The notes under the pieces are model-generated. The model did not search any database, was not told the DNA's origin, and saw nothing but the letters and a program-made list of their open reading frames with translations. Shown piece after piece: positions 17,684 to 28,046 of a stretch of DNA of 64,000 bases (positions within the stretch are counted from its first letter, which is position 1; each line of letters opens with the position of its first letter). The DNA is from Pseudoduganella albidiflava (lineage in GTDB: Bacteria > Pseudomonadota > Gammaproteobacteria > Burkholderiales > Burkholderiaceae_D). Location: assembly GCF_004322755.1 (NCBI RefSeq), contig NZ_CP036401.1, positions 3,844,001-3,908,000 of the forward strand. The letters are read 5' to 3'. The translations under genes and the position numbers were made by a program.

Positions 17684-18877
17684 TTACTCCAGCGCCGCGG
17701 CCGGGCCGAAGAACTCGTAGTACATCTGGCTTTCCGGCACGCCCAGTTCGCGCAGCGAACGCTTCACCACTTTCATGAACGGCTGCGGGCCGAGGAAATA
17801 CGCATCCACGTCGCGCGTTGCCGGCAGCCAGGCCGCCAGGCGCTCGCTGTCGAGCAGGCCCACGGCATCCGGCGCGGGATGGCCGGGCTGCTGGCCGGCG
17901 TGTTCCGCATACACGTAGCGCCGGCGCAGTTGCGGGTAGCGGCTGGCCAGTTCATCGACATGCGCGCGGAACGCATGCACGCCGCCGTGGCGCGCGGCAT
18001 GGATGAAGTGCACCTCGCGCCCGCTCGCCAGCGCCGCCGGCAGCATGGCCAGCGTGGGCGTGATGCCGACGCCGCCGCTGATGAAGACGATCGGCCGGCT
18101 GCCGGCCGGTGCCAGCGTGAACACGCCGGACGGCGGCAGCAGTTCCACCACGTCGCCCTCGCCCACCGCATCGTGCAGGTGGTTCGACATCGCCCCGCCC
18201 CGCTCGCGCTTCACGCTGATCTGGTAGGTCTTGCCGTTCGGCGCGGCCGACAGCGAGTAGTTGCGGCGCTGGTCGACCCCGTCCACCACGGCGCGCAGGC
18301 CGATGTACTGGCCCGGCTGGAAATCGAGCACCGCGCCGCCATCCTCGGGACGGAACACGAACGTCGTGATCTCGTCGCTCTCGCGGCGCTTGCCGGCCAC
18401 CACGAAGCGGCGCAGGCCGTTCCAGCCGCCCGGTGCCGCCTTCATCGCCGCATAGGTCTGCCCCTCGGCGCCGATCAGCAGGTCGGCCAGCTGGCCGTAG
18501 GCGGCGGCCCAGGCGTCGATCACGGCGTCGGTCGCCACTTCCGCGCCCAGCACTTCGCGGATCGCCTGCAGCAGGCTGGCGCCCACCATCGGATAGTGTT
18601 CCGGCAGGATGTTCAGCGCCACGTGCTTGGCGACGATCTGGCCCACCAGCGGCCCCAGCGCTTCGAGCCGGTCGATGTTTTTCGCATACATCAGCACGGC
18701 GTTGGCCAGTGCGCGCGGCTGCGCGCCGTCGGCCTGGTGCGCCTGGTTGAAGTACGGCTTCACCTGCGGGTAGTCGCGGAACAGGATCGGGTAGAAATGG
18801 CGGGTCAGCGCCTCGCCGCCCACTTCCAGGATGGGGACGGTGGCGGTAACGATGGCACGGTGTTCGGCGGACAGCAT
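17684..18877 (-). CDS. hmp: NO dioxygenase (flavohemoglobin)
   Basis: Converts nitric oxide to nitrate using O2 and NAD(P)H in the cytoplasm. The globin domain spans about 1-140 (FYPILFRDYPQVKPYFNQ, proximal-His region IVAKHVALNILPEHY), then a ferredoxin-reductase FAD domain (DFQPGQYIGL, RRNYSLSAAP) and an NAD domain (FISGGVGITPTLAML, YFLGPQPFM). The 397 residues match Hmp. The ATG at 18877 has AGGGAGAA upstream. A near-consensus NsrR operator lies 34 bp upstream and an nsrR gene is the next gene on the same strand, so repression lifted by NO is the strong expectation. Confidence 0.95.
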   Translation of the reverse strand: MLSAEHRAIVTATVPILEVGGEALTRHFYPILFRDYPQVKPYFNQAHQADGAQPRALANAVLMYAKNIDRLEALGPLVGQIVAKHVALNILPEHYPMVGASLLQAIREVLGAEVATDAVIDAWAAAYGQLADLLIGAEGQTYAAMKAAPGGWNGLRRFVVAGKRRESDEITTFVFRPEDGGAVLDFQPGQYIGLRAVVDGVDQRRNYSLSAAPNGKTYQISVKRERGGAMSNHLHDAVGEGDVVELLPPSGVFTLAPAGSRPIVFISGGVGITPTLAMLPAALASGREVHFIHAARHGGVHAFRAHVDELASRYPQLRRRYVYAEHAGQQPGHPAPDAVGLLDSERLAAWLPATRDVDAYFLGPQPFMKVVKRSLRELGVPESQMYYEFFGPAAALE

Positions 18878-18910
18878 GGAGTTCTCCCTTGGGTTTCGGT
18901 GTTCGTTTAA

Positions 18911-18933
18911 AAGATGCATTTATTTTGCATCTT
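18911..18933. promoter_or_regulatory. NsrR operator upstream of hmp
   Basis: A 23-bp near-palindrome: AAGATGCATTT, one central base, TTTTGCATCTT. It matches the established NsrR consensus of two 11-bp half-sites built on AAGATGCATTT. It sits between the hmp start and nsrR, so NsrR bound here would block the hmp promoter until its iron-sulfur cluster reacts with NO. Confidence 0.85.
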
Positions 18934-18986
18934 TAAGGCCGCCGGAAGAATTGGACAAAATGTCCCAGGTGTCAGGCAGGCAACGG

Positions 18987-19046
18987 GAGCCGGTGAAAGA
19001 GCCGGTGAAAGAGCCGGTGAAAGAGCCGGCCAGTGAGCCGGTCAGG
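18987..19046. repeat. 12-bp tandem repeat at the nsrR 3' end
   Basis: Five 12-bp units in a row: GAGCCGGTGAAA three times exactly (18987-19022), then GAGCCGGCCAGT and GAGCCGGTCAGG. The last unit runs into the nsrR stop codon (19042-19044). In-frame-sized slippage at this site would change the spacing between nsrR and the hmp operator rather than the protein. Confidence 0.8.
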
Positions 19047-19500
19047 GCGCGGGCCGGCGTTCCGGCAGGTGCATCAGGATCGCGTGTTCCTGGCGGCGCG
19101 CGCCGGGCAGCAGGTCGGCCAGCGTGACGCCGTCGAGCACCGCCAGGAAGGCCTCGGTGGCTTCGCGCAGCTTGCCCTGCAGGCCGCAGGCGCCGGCGAA
19201 GGCGCAGCCGCCGCCGGCCGGATCGAAGCATTCGGCCATGTGGAAGTCCGATTCGCTGGCGCGCACCACGGCGCCGATATTGACGTCGGCCGGTTCCCCC
19301 TTCAGTCGCAGGCCGCCGTTGCGGCCGCGCACCGTCTCGACCAGGCCGGACATGCCCAGCTGGTGGATCACCTTGGTCAGGTGGTTCTTCGAGATGCCGT
19401 GCAGGTCCGCGATGTCCTGGATGGTGGACAGGCGGTCGCGGTGCATGCCCAGGTACATCAGGGAACGCAGCGTGTAGTCGGTGAAAGTGGTCAGTCTCAT
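19042..19500 (-). CDS. nsrR: Nitric-oxide-sensing repressor NsrR (Rrf2 family)
   Basis: A 152-residue Rrf2 regulator. The HTH is at the N-terminus (MRLTTFTDYTLRSLMYLG, TIQDIADLHGISKNHLTKVI), with the basic wing VRGRNGGLRL. Three cysteines in ECFDPAGGGCAFAGACGL (C-x7-C-x5-C) would hold an Fe-S cluster that reacts with NO. The N-terminal sequence is characteristic of NsrR rather than IscR. It lies upstream of hmp on the same strand with an NsrR-type operator between them. Confidence 0.92.
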   Translation of the reverse strand: MRLTTFTDYTLRSLMYLGMHRDRLSTIQDIADLHGISKNHLTKVIHQLGMSGLVETVRGRNGGLRLKGEPADVNIGAVVRASESDFHMAECFDPAGGGCAFAGACGLQGKLREATEAFLAVLDGVTLADLLPGARRQEHAILMHLPERRPAP

Positions 19501-19569
19501 GGCATGGGGGCGAACGGCACCGCCATTATAGCGGTGGCGCGCCTGCCGTGCCGCGGCGGCCGGGGAAAG

Positions 19570-19806
19570 CTAGTGCCTGCCCTCGTGCTTGCGCTCGTAG
19601 TCGTCGCGCACGTAGCGCGAGATGAATGTCGACAGCCCCCTGCCCGCCTCGGCCAGCGCCTTCATGGTTTCCACGCGGGCGCGCCCGGTGGCGCGGTACG
19701 TGTAGTCGTACACGTCGCCGCCGCTGAATTTCACGGCGATCGCTTCCGGCAGGATATCGTAGGCAACCACGCCGGAATGGCCTTCGAGATTGCGATAGCG
19801 TTTCAT
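19570..19806 (-). CDS. Small KTSC-domain protein
   Basis: A 78-residue protein with the KTSC pattern: SGVVAYDILPEAIAVKFSGGDVYDY, where a short beta-sheet is followed by a helix (VETMKALAEAGRGLSTFI) and SRYVRDDY. The domain is also found at the C-terminus of some lysyl-tRNA synthetases; the free-standing form has no assigned function. Its reading frame is compact and well conserved in pattern, so I think it is real despite its size. No operon partner is evident. Confidence 0.75.
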   Translation of the reverse strand: MKRYRNLEGHSGVVAYDILPEAIAVKFSGGDVYDYTYRATGRARVETMKALAEAGRGLSTFISRYVRDDYERKHEGRH

Positions 19807-19900
19807 GGCGCCAGTCTAGCGCGCGGCGTCACGGCGGTGCGCACGGCTGCGCGCCGCCGCCAGGCGCTGTGCTGTCCTGCTCCTCCCTTTTCCGGGTCGC

Positions 19901-22107
<2,207 letters not shown>

Positions 22108-22120
<13 letters not shown>

Positions 22121-23298
22121 GGGTCGGCCTCCCGGCCCGCGGCGCCGGCGGCCGCCATCCGGTCGCCCAGCGCGATGATGGCCGCCACGCCGCGCCGCAG
22201 CGTGGCCTCGTCGTCGGCGATGTAGCCAAGCCGGATGAAGCCGGGACAGCCGAGCGCCTCGCCCGGCATGATCGCCACGCGGTATTCCTCGATGAGCCTT
22301 TCGGCGAAGGCCGTGGTGTCGAGCGTCAGCGCGGAAATGTCGCCCCACAGGTAGGGACCGGAGGCCGGCGATGCCACCGCGATCCACGGCACCGGCGCGA
22401 ACAGGTCCACCACCAGGTCGCGCCGCGCGCGGTAGTCGGCCAGCAGGTCGGGCACGGCACCGATCGCGAATGCCGCCGCGGCGGCGGCCTGCGTCAGCGC
22501 CGGCACGGCCGCCGTGATCGGCCCCTGCAGCGCTTCCATGGCCCTGATCCAGGCCGCGGGCGCGCACGCGAAGCCGGCGCGCCAGCCCATCATCGCGTAG
22601 CTCTGCGAGGCCGAGAAGATCGTGGCGATGCCCAGCGCCTGCCAGTCCGGGCAGGCCGCCAGGCTGTGGTGCGCGCCATCGAACACCAGCTTTTCATAGC
22701 TCTCGTCGACGATGCAGGCGGTGCCGCGCGCGCGCAGCCAGGCACGGATGGCATCGAGTTCCGCCGGCGTGTACACCCGTCCCGTGGGGTTGTGCGGATT
22801 GTTGACCACCAGGACTTTCGCCCGGGGCAGGCCGTCCAGGAACGCCGCATCGATCACGTCAGGCTGGTCCACCAGCTCGACACGCAGCCCCAGCAACTGC
22901 GCCGTGGCCACGTAGGCCGGCCAGTGCGGCCGCATCACGATCACCGCGTCGCCCGGATCCGTCATCACGTACAGTGTCTGGTATAGCGCCTGCTTGGCGC
23001 CGTTGGTGACGATCACGTGCTGGGCCTGCGCATCGATGCCGTTCTCGGCGCGCAGCTTGCGAGCCAGCCCGTCGCGCAGTGCCGGCAGGCCGCCGACGGC
23101 GGTATAGGGCAGCAGCGGCTCGTCGAGCGCGGCGCGCACGGCGGCGCGCACCGGAGCCGGCGCCGGGAAATGCGAGATCGCGATCGAAAAGTCGATCACC
23201 GCCTCGCCGCGCTGCTTTAGCAGGTCGACGCGCTCGTGCATCGCGGTGGTGGCCAGCGGCCGTGCCGCCGCGATCCGTTTCGACACACTGTGCGGCAT
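22108..23298 (-). CDS. Aminotransferase-fold (class I/II) protein lacking the PLP lysine
   Basis: A 396-residue fold-type I protein. NPHNPTGRVYTPAEL, the DESYEKLVF aspartate/tyrosine region and the C-terminal arginine (GFIRLGYIAD) are all present. The Schiff-base motif, normally S-x-S-K-x-Y-A-M-T-G-W-R, reads SASQSYAMMGWR: the lysine is Gln232 (CAG). The N-terminal substrate motif (GEPDF-type in relatives) is also altered to DFSIAISHFPAP. It therefore should not form the internal aldimine needed for ordinary transamination. The ATG at 23298 has GGAGG upstream. It is translationally linked to the downstream hybrid kinase, so a ligand-binding or regulatory role is possible; a single-base assembly error must also be excluded. 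Confidence 0.8.
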
Positions 23299-23483
23299 GG
23301 AAGGTGCCTCCGCGAAGTTTCGCTGAAAGTTCATCTTTCGCTATCTTTCTTATAGTAGTACGACCGCTCGGACGGTCCGGATATTTTAACAAGATGCAAT
23401 ATTTATCGTATCACCCATTCGTATCGTGCGCGTGCCGGCGGCTACAATGCAGCCGAGTGGCAGCACGCATGAAAGGGGCACGG

Positions 23484-23541
23484 ATGAACGAGGAGGACGC
23501 ATGAACGAGGAGGACGCATGAACCGGAGGGAGGCTCGATGA
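23484..23541 (+). other. Chain of three ATGA-linked mini-ORFs ahead of a membrane-protein gene
   Basis: A 17-bp unit (ATGAACGAGGAGGACGC) is present twice (23484-23500 and 23501-23517). Each encodes MNEEDA followed by TGA, with the stop overlapping the next ATG as ATGA. A third mini-ORF (23518-23541, MNRREAR) ends in TGA overlapping the ATG at 23538 of the next gene. Each unit carries its own GAGGAG. The first could start further up at 23469 as MKGARMNEEDA. This looks like a termination-reinitiation leader created by tandem duplication. Confidence 0.65.
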
Positions 23542-24023
23542 AACCGTATGTCGCGGGCGCCATGGCCGCCGCGGCCGTGGTGCTGGCGGCGCTGGCCGGA
23601 TGGGCGCTGTTCGGTCCGCCGTTCAGCGCCGATGCGCCGCGCCCGGCCGCCAGTGATGCCACGGTGGCACCAGCCGCCGAGCGCATCGCCGGGCATGGCC
23701 GCGCCCTGGCCGGCGACGCGCACGGCATGCGCTACGTGGGCACCGAGCCGTCGCTGGCGCGGCCGGGCCAGGGTTACCAGGTCACGTTCAGCACCACCGA
23801 TCAGCAGCCGGCCAGGGCCGCCGACGACGCGGCCAATGCCGCGCGCCAGGCGGCCTGGCAGCGGCGCTTCTGCGATGGCGAGCTGCAGGCGGAGATGGCG
23901 GCGCAGGGCGTGGCCGTGGTCACCGGCCGCGTCGTCGATGGCCAGGGCCGCACCCAGTACGTGGCCGACTGCGTGGCCGGCGGCGCGCCGCAGCAGGTCG
24001 GCCCCGGCGGCCCGCTGCTGTGA
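23538..24023 (+). CDS. Hypothetical protein with N-terminal membrane anchor
   Basis: A 161-residue protein with one N-terminal hydrophobic segment (about 5-27, VAGAMAAAAVVLAALAGWALF), then an Ala/Pro-rich linker and a small domain with two cysteines (RFCDGELQ and VADCVAGG) that could pair in the periplasm. I recognise no family. The ATG overlaps the stop of a mini-ORF as ATGA and GGAGGGAGG lies just upstream. The Nudix gene follows 93 bp later on the same strand and may be co-transcribed. A TACAAT near 23445 could be the -10 box. Confidence 0.6.
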   Translation: MKPYVAGAMAAAAVVLAALAGWALFGPPFSADAPRPAASDATVAPAAERIAGHGRALAGDAHGMRYVGTEPSLARPGQGYQVTFSTTDQQPARAADDAANAARQAAWQRRFCDGELQAEMAAQGVAVVTGRVVDGQGRTQYVADCVAGGAPQQVGPGGPLL

Positions 24024-24116
24024 AAGGCGCATGCCATCGCGATGGCGGGCCGCCGGGCAAGCTGGCCACGCCGTTGCATCGGACATGTCGATAGAGATGA
24101 AGGCGATAGGAACCGA

Positions 24117-24533
24117 ATGGATACATCTTGTGGCACCCTGATCGTCGACGCGGCAGGCCGCCTGCTGCTGTGCCACGTGACCGGAACGAAGCATTGGGAT
24201 ATCCCGAAGGGTGTGCAGGACGCTGGCGAGTCGCCGCTCGAGGCGGCGCGGCGCGAGCTGTTCGAGGAAGCCGGCCTGCGCATCGATGCCGGCCGGTTCA
24301 CCGACCTTGGCGTGTTCGACTATCGCCGCGACAAGCGGCTGCACCTGTTCCGCGTGGCGGCGGGCGACGAGCTGTGCACGCTCGACCACCTGGCCTGCAC
24401 GAGCTTTTTCCCGCACCACGTGACCGGCGCGCCCACCCCGGAGGCGGACGGGTTCCGCTGGGCCACGCGCGACGAGGTGCGCACGCTGTGCTGGCCCAGG
24501 ATGGCCCAGCGCCTGCTGGCGCTGGACTGGTAG
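24117..24533 (+). CDS. Nudix hydrolase
   Basis: A 138-residue Mg-dependent pyrophosphohydrolase of the MutT/Nudix family. The full Nudix box is present as GVQDAGESPLEAARRELFEE followed by AGL, matching Gx5Ex7REUxEExGU, and the surrounding WDIPKG is typical. The substrate, a nucleoside diphosphate linked to X, cannot be read from sequence. The short first strand (CGTLIVDAAGRLLLCHV) and the Tyr/Arg-rich loop suggest a diadenosine polyphosphate or NTP-type enzyme, which is only a guess. ATG at 24117 with a weak AGG site. Confidence 0.9.
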   Translation: MDTSCGTLIVDAAGRLLLCHVTGTKHWDIPKGVQDAGESPLEAARRELFEEAGLRIDAGRFTDLGVFDYRRDKRLHLFRVAAGDELCTLDHLACTSFFPHHVTGAPTPEADGFRWATRDEVRTLCWPRMAQRLLALDW

Positions 24534-24564
24534 GCGCGGGGCGCTGGTCGGCAACGTCGGCCTC

Positions 24565-26106
24565 CTAGCGGCTTCCCTTCCCGCCCGGATCGGCCGGCGG
24601 CAGCGGCGCGTTCGACGGCCCGTGCAGCACCTGGCCGGCGATGTCGAAACGCGAGCCGTGGCAGGGGCAGTCCCATGACTTCTCGGCCGAGTTCCAGTGC
24701 ACCGCGCAGCCCATGTGGGGGCATGCCGCGGACAGGAAGGTCAGCTTGCCGTCCCCGGCGCGGTGCACCGCCATCAGCTTCAGGCCCTCGCGGATCAGCG
24801 CTCCCTCGCCGGGCGGTATGCGGTCCGGCGAGGCCACCTCGCCGCCCTGCAGCCAGTCGGTGTACTGCGCCGCCACGTTGGCCTGTTCCCTGGCGAACTC
24901 GCCCAGGCCGTGCAGCGGCATCCGGCCCGGATCGTACAGCGCCTCCCATGGATTGGCGCGGCCGGCGATCAGGTCGGTGACGAGGATGGCGCCCGCCGTG
25001 CAGTGCGTCATGCCGTTGCCGGAATCGCCGGTGATGACGAACACATTGCCCCGGTCGGCCGGATTGCGCCCCAGGTAGGCCACGCCATCGGCCGGTTCCA
25101 TCACTTCGCCGGACCAGCGGTACATCGCTTCGCCGGCCTGCGGGAAGCGCGCGCGCGTCCAGGCCTCGATCTCGTCCCAGCGGTGCTGGGGCATGCCCTC
25201 CTGGCCCGTCTTGTGGTCCTGCCCGCCCACCACGAGGATGTCGTAGGGCCGCGCCACCCGGGCGTCGTCGAGGCGCACGTAGTAGTACGGGTCGCCGGTA
25301 TCCCACAGCAGGAACGGTTCGATGGCGCCGCGCGGCACTGTCAAGCCGACGACGTAGCTGTGGTACGGCGCCACCTTGGTGTGCAGCACGAAGCGGTTGT
25401 TGAACGGCGTGTTGGTGGCCACCACCACCGCGGCGGCATGTACCGTGCCTTTTTCGGTGACGACGCTGGTGCCGCCGACATCGCGCGCCCGCGTGTCGCC
25501 GTAAATGCGGCCGCCGAGCCGCTCGATGGCGCGCACCAGCCCGGCCAGGTACTTCACAGGATGGAACTGCGCCTGGTTGTGGAAGCACAGCGCCGGCCCG
25601 GTATCCCAGGCCAGGCCCGGCACGCGCGGCAGCCGGGTAGTCGCGATGCCGAGGCGCTGCGTGCATTCATGCTCGCGCTCGATGACTGCAACGCCCTCCG
25701 CGCCGCCACCCGTGGCGGCCGGCACCAGGTAACCGTCCAGCCGGCGGAAATCGCAGGCGATCCGCTCGTCGTGCACGATCGATTCGACCAGGCTGGTGGC
25801 CCGCTCGTAGCTGTCGTGCAGCAGGTGGGCGCGGGCGTCGCCGAAGCGTTTCGCGATCCCGGCATAGCGCTCGTCGGGCGGGAAGAAATGCGCCGTGGTG
25901 CGGCCGGTTTCGCCGGCGCCCGGCTGCAGCGCGTCGACCAGCACCACCGACCTGCCCTCCTTCAGCAGCAGGTAGGCCGAGGTAAGGCCGGCAATGCCGC
26001 CACCGACTACGCACACATCGGCCGTCGTGTCGCCGGCCAGCGGCGCGAACGACGGCACCTGGGCGGTGTCCGTCCACAGTGAAACGGTGGCGGCATTGGT
26101 CCGCAT
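24565..26106 (-). CDS. FAD-dependent oxidoreductase with C-terminal Rieske domain
   Basis: A 513-residue fusion. The N-terminal DAO-type oxidoreductase starts with the FAD motif VCVVGGGIAGLTSAYLLLKEG and contains GETGRTTAHFF. The last 90 residues are a Rieske [2Fe-2S] domain: CPHMGC and CPCHGSRF give the two Cys and two His ligands. Such fusions are widespread but their substrate is not established; the domain pair suggests electron transfer from an amine or hydroxy-type substrate. It is the last gene of an operon with the His-rich protein (12 bp upstream) and the Zn-dehydrogenase, so a shared stress or detoxification job is inferred. Confidence 0.85.
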   Translation of the reverse strand: MRTNAATVSLWTDTAQVPSFAPLAGDTTADVCVVGGGIAGLTSAYLLLKEGRSVVLVDALQPGAGETGRTTAHFFPPDERYAGIAKRFGDARAHLLHDSYERATSLVESIVHDERIACDFRRLDGYLVPAATGGGAEGVAVIEREHECTQRLGIATTRLPRVPGLAWDTGPALCFHNQAQFHPVKYLAGLVRAIERLGGRIYGDTRARDVGGTSVVTEKGTVHAAAVVVATNTPFNNRFVLHTKVAPYHSYVVGLTVPRGAIEPFLLWDTGDPYYYVRLDDARVARPYDILVVGGQDHKTGQEGMPQHRWDEIEAWTRARFPQAGEAMYRWSGEVMEPADGVAYLGRNPADRGNVFVITGDSGNGMTHCTAGAILVTDLIAGRANPWEALYDPGRMPLHGLGEFAREQANVAAQYTDWLQGGEVASPDRIPPGEGALIREGLKLMAVHRAGDGKLTFLSAACPHMGCAVHWNSAEKSWDCPCHGSRFDIAGQVLHGPSNAPLPPADPGGKGSR

Positions 26107-26118
26107 GGCAAGGTCCCG

Positions 26119-26688
26119 TCAGTACCGGTGGTCGCGGCGCTTCAGCAGGTAGCAGGCGATGCCGGCCACCGCCGCGCCGATCACCACCTTCTGCGCCAGC
26201 CCCTTCTTGTTATGCTGCCATTCGGCCTTGATGCCCATCTCGCCGAGGATGTTCGGCACGTGGCCGCGCGCCAGGTCCTCGACCAGGCCTTCGACCACGT
26301 CGATCCGGTCGGCCAGCATCAGCAGCAGCCAGTGCCGGATATCGTTTTCGGTTTCCTTGAAGGCGGCGCGCCGCACCATGCCCGACACGCCGCGCGGCGG
26401 ATTCGGGCTGCCGAACAGTGGTGTCATGTGCGGGCGCTCCAGCGAGACCAGCACTTCCACGTCCTGCCGCTGCTGCTCCGGCTGGGTCAGCGGGGCATCG
26501 ATGCGCGGCGGCGTGCGCTCCATCGGCACGCCGGGGCGGTTCTTGCGGTCGAGGTCCGCGCCCCAGCCCTGGATCGCCGAGCGGTCCACCGGGGGGCGGC
26601 CATGCTGGAACACCGCGAGGTCGCCGGTGTGGTTGCCGTGGGCGTCGTGCTGGTGCGTATGTCCGGTATGTTCGTTGTCGTGTGCCAT
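26119..26688 (-). CDS. Hypothetical protein with His-rich N-terminus and C-terminal hydrophobic tail
   Basis: A 189-residue protein of unknown function. The first 30 residues hold many histidines (HDNEHTGHTHQHDAHGNHTG), a possible metal-binding tail. A charged middle part follows (ENDIRHWLLLMLADRIDVVEGLVEDLARG), and it ends with a hydrophobic segment (VVIGAAVAGIACYLL) plus a basic KRRDHRY end, which could anchor it in the membrane. The ATG at 26688 has GAGGAGA and lies 10 bp after the dehydrogenase stop. It forms the middle of a three-gene operon. Zinc delivery to the dehydrogenase is a speculative possibility. Confidence 0.65.
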   Translation of the reverse strand: MAHDNEHTGHTHQHDAHGNHTGDLAVFQHGRPPVDRSAIQGWGADLDRKNRPGVPMERTPPRIDAPLTQPEQQRQDVEVLVSLERPHMTPLFGSPNPPRGVSGMVRRAAFKETENDIRHWLLLMLADRIDVVEGLVEDLARGHVPNILGEMGIKAEWQHNKKGLAQKVVIGAAVAGIACYLLKRRDHRY

Positions 26689-26698
26689 GCTGTTCTCC

Positions 26699-27883
26699 TC
26701 AATGGTTCGCGGTGGACGCAACGGCGCGTACCTGGTTCGCCGATGGGGGGATCAGCACCGTCTTGATGCAGTTGTCCAGCTTCGACGAGAACAGGTGGTA
26801 CGCATCCGACACTTCCTCGAGCGGCACGCGGTGCGTGATGATCTGCTTGGGATCGATGCGGCCGGCCTGGATATGCTCGATCAGCCGCGGCAGGTGGCGC
26901 TTCACGCTGGCCTGGTTCATGCGCATGGTCAGGCCCTTGTTCAGCGCATTGCCGATCGGGATCGCGTTGAAGGTGGGGCCGTACACGCCCACGATCGACA
27001 CATTGCCGCCCTTGCGCACGGAGTTGATGCACCAGTGCAGCGCGGTGGCCGAACCGGCCTGCATCATCGTGTAGACGCCGGTAATGGTCTGCGCCGCGCT
27101 GCCGGCCGCTTCGCAGCCCACCGCGTCGATGCACACGTCGGCGCCGAGCCAGTCGGTCATCTTCTTGATATGCAGCGCCATATCGTCCACTTCGCGAAAG
27201 TTGACCACCTCGCATTGGGCATAGCGGCGCACGAAGTCGAGCCGGTAGTCGACGTGGTCGACCACGATCACGCGGCCGGCACCGAACAGCCACGCGGACT
27301 TGGCGGCGAAGATGCCCACCGGGCCGGCGCCGAACACGACCACCGTGTCGCCTTCCGAGATATCGCCCATTTCGGCGGCCTGGTAGCCGGTGGGCAGCGC
27401 GTCGGTCAGCAGCACCGCGTCGTCCTGGTCCATGTCGGCCGGGATCACGGTCGGGCCCACGTCGGCCATCGGCACGCGCACGAACTCGGCCTGGCCGCCG
27501 TCGAAGCCGCCGGCCGTGTGCGAGTAGCCGTAGATACCGCCCACGGCGGATGCCTGCGGGTTCGTGTTGTGGCAATTGCCGTACAGTTCCTTCTGGCAAA
27601 AGAAGCAGGAGCCGCAAAACACGTTGAACGGCACCAGCACATGGTCGCCGACCTTCAGTTTGGTGACCTGCGAGCCCACTTCCTCGACGATGCCGACGAA
27701 TTCGTGGCCGAAGGTGGTGCCCACGCGCGTATCGGGTACCAGGCCGTGGTACAGGTGCAGGTCGGAACCGCAGATGCAGGAACGGGTGACGCGCACGATG
27801 GCGTCGCCAGGGTGCTCGATGACGGGATCGGGTTTGTGGTCGGCGCGGACGCGGAACGGTCCACGGTAGTTCATTGCCAGCAT
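26699..27883 (-). CDS. Zinc-dependent alcohol dehydrogenase, FdhA-like
   Basis: A 394-residue medium-chain dehydrogenase with catalytic zinc ligands in CICGSDLHLYHG and GHEFVGIVEEVG, structural-zinc cysteines in CGSCFFCQKELYGNC, and the NAD motif VVFGAGPVGIFAAKSA. The extra-long substrate and coenzyme regions (LTDALPTGYQAAEMGDI) resemble glutathione-independent formaldehyde dehydrogenases and related threonine dehydrogenase-like enzymes. It heads an operon with the His-rich and FAD/Rieske genes. Formaldehyde from vanillate demethylation some 16 kb away would be an attractive substrate, but that link is inference. AGGAG precedes the ATG at 27883. Confidence 0.85.
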   Translation of the reverse strand: MLAMNYRGPFRVRADHKPDPVIEHPGDAIVRVTRSCICGSDLHLYHGLVPDTRVGTTFGHEFVGIVEEVGSQVTKLKVGDHVLVPFNVFCGSCFFCQKELYGNCHNTNPQASAVGGIYGYSHTAGGFDGGQAEFVRVPMADVGPTVIPADMDQDDAVLLTDALPTGYQAAEMGDISEGDTVVVFGAGPVGIFAAKSAWLFGAGRVIVVDHVDYRLDFVRRYAQCEVVNFREVDDMALHIKKMTDWLGADVCIDAVGCEAAGSAAQTITGVYTMMQAGSATALHWCINSVRKGGNVSIVGVYGPTFNAIPIGNALNKGLTMRMNQASVKRHLPRLIEHIQAGRIDPKQIITHRVPLEEVSDAYHLFSSKLDNCIKTVLIPPSANQVRAVASTANH

Positions 27884-28046
27884 GGTGACTCCTGTTGTTG
27901 TTGGGCCGTGGCGCCCCGCGACAGGGCGCCGGCATGTTCCAGGTCGAAATCGCTTCGCCCCCCATCGGCCGCGGACGGGATACCCGGGCCGGGCCGGAGG
28001 GAACGAGCGTAAAAAAGCCGCCCGCGGGCGGCTGGCGTGATACGGA

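Noticed and set aside
22121..22567. Extension of the hybrid kinase upstream of 22120
   Set aside because: It would overlap most of the aminotransferase-like gene, and the GTG at 22120 has a strong ribosome site just before the first membrane helix.
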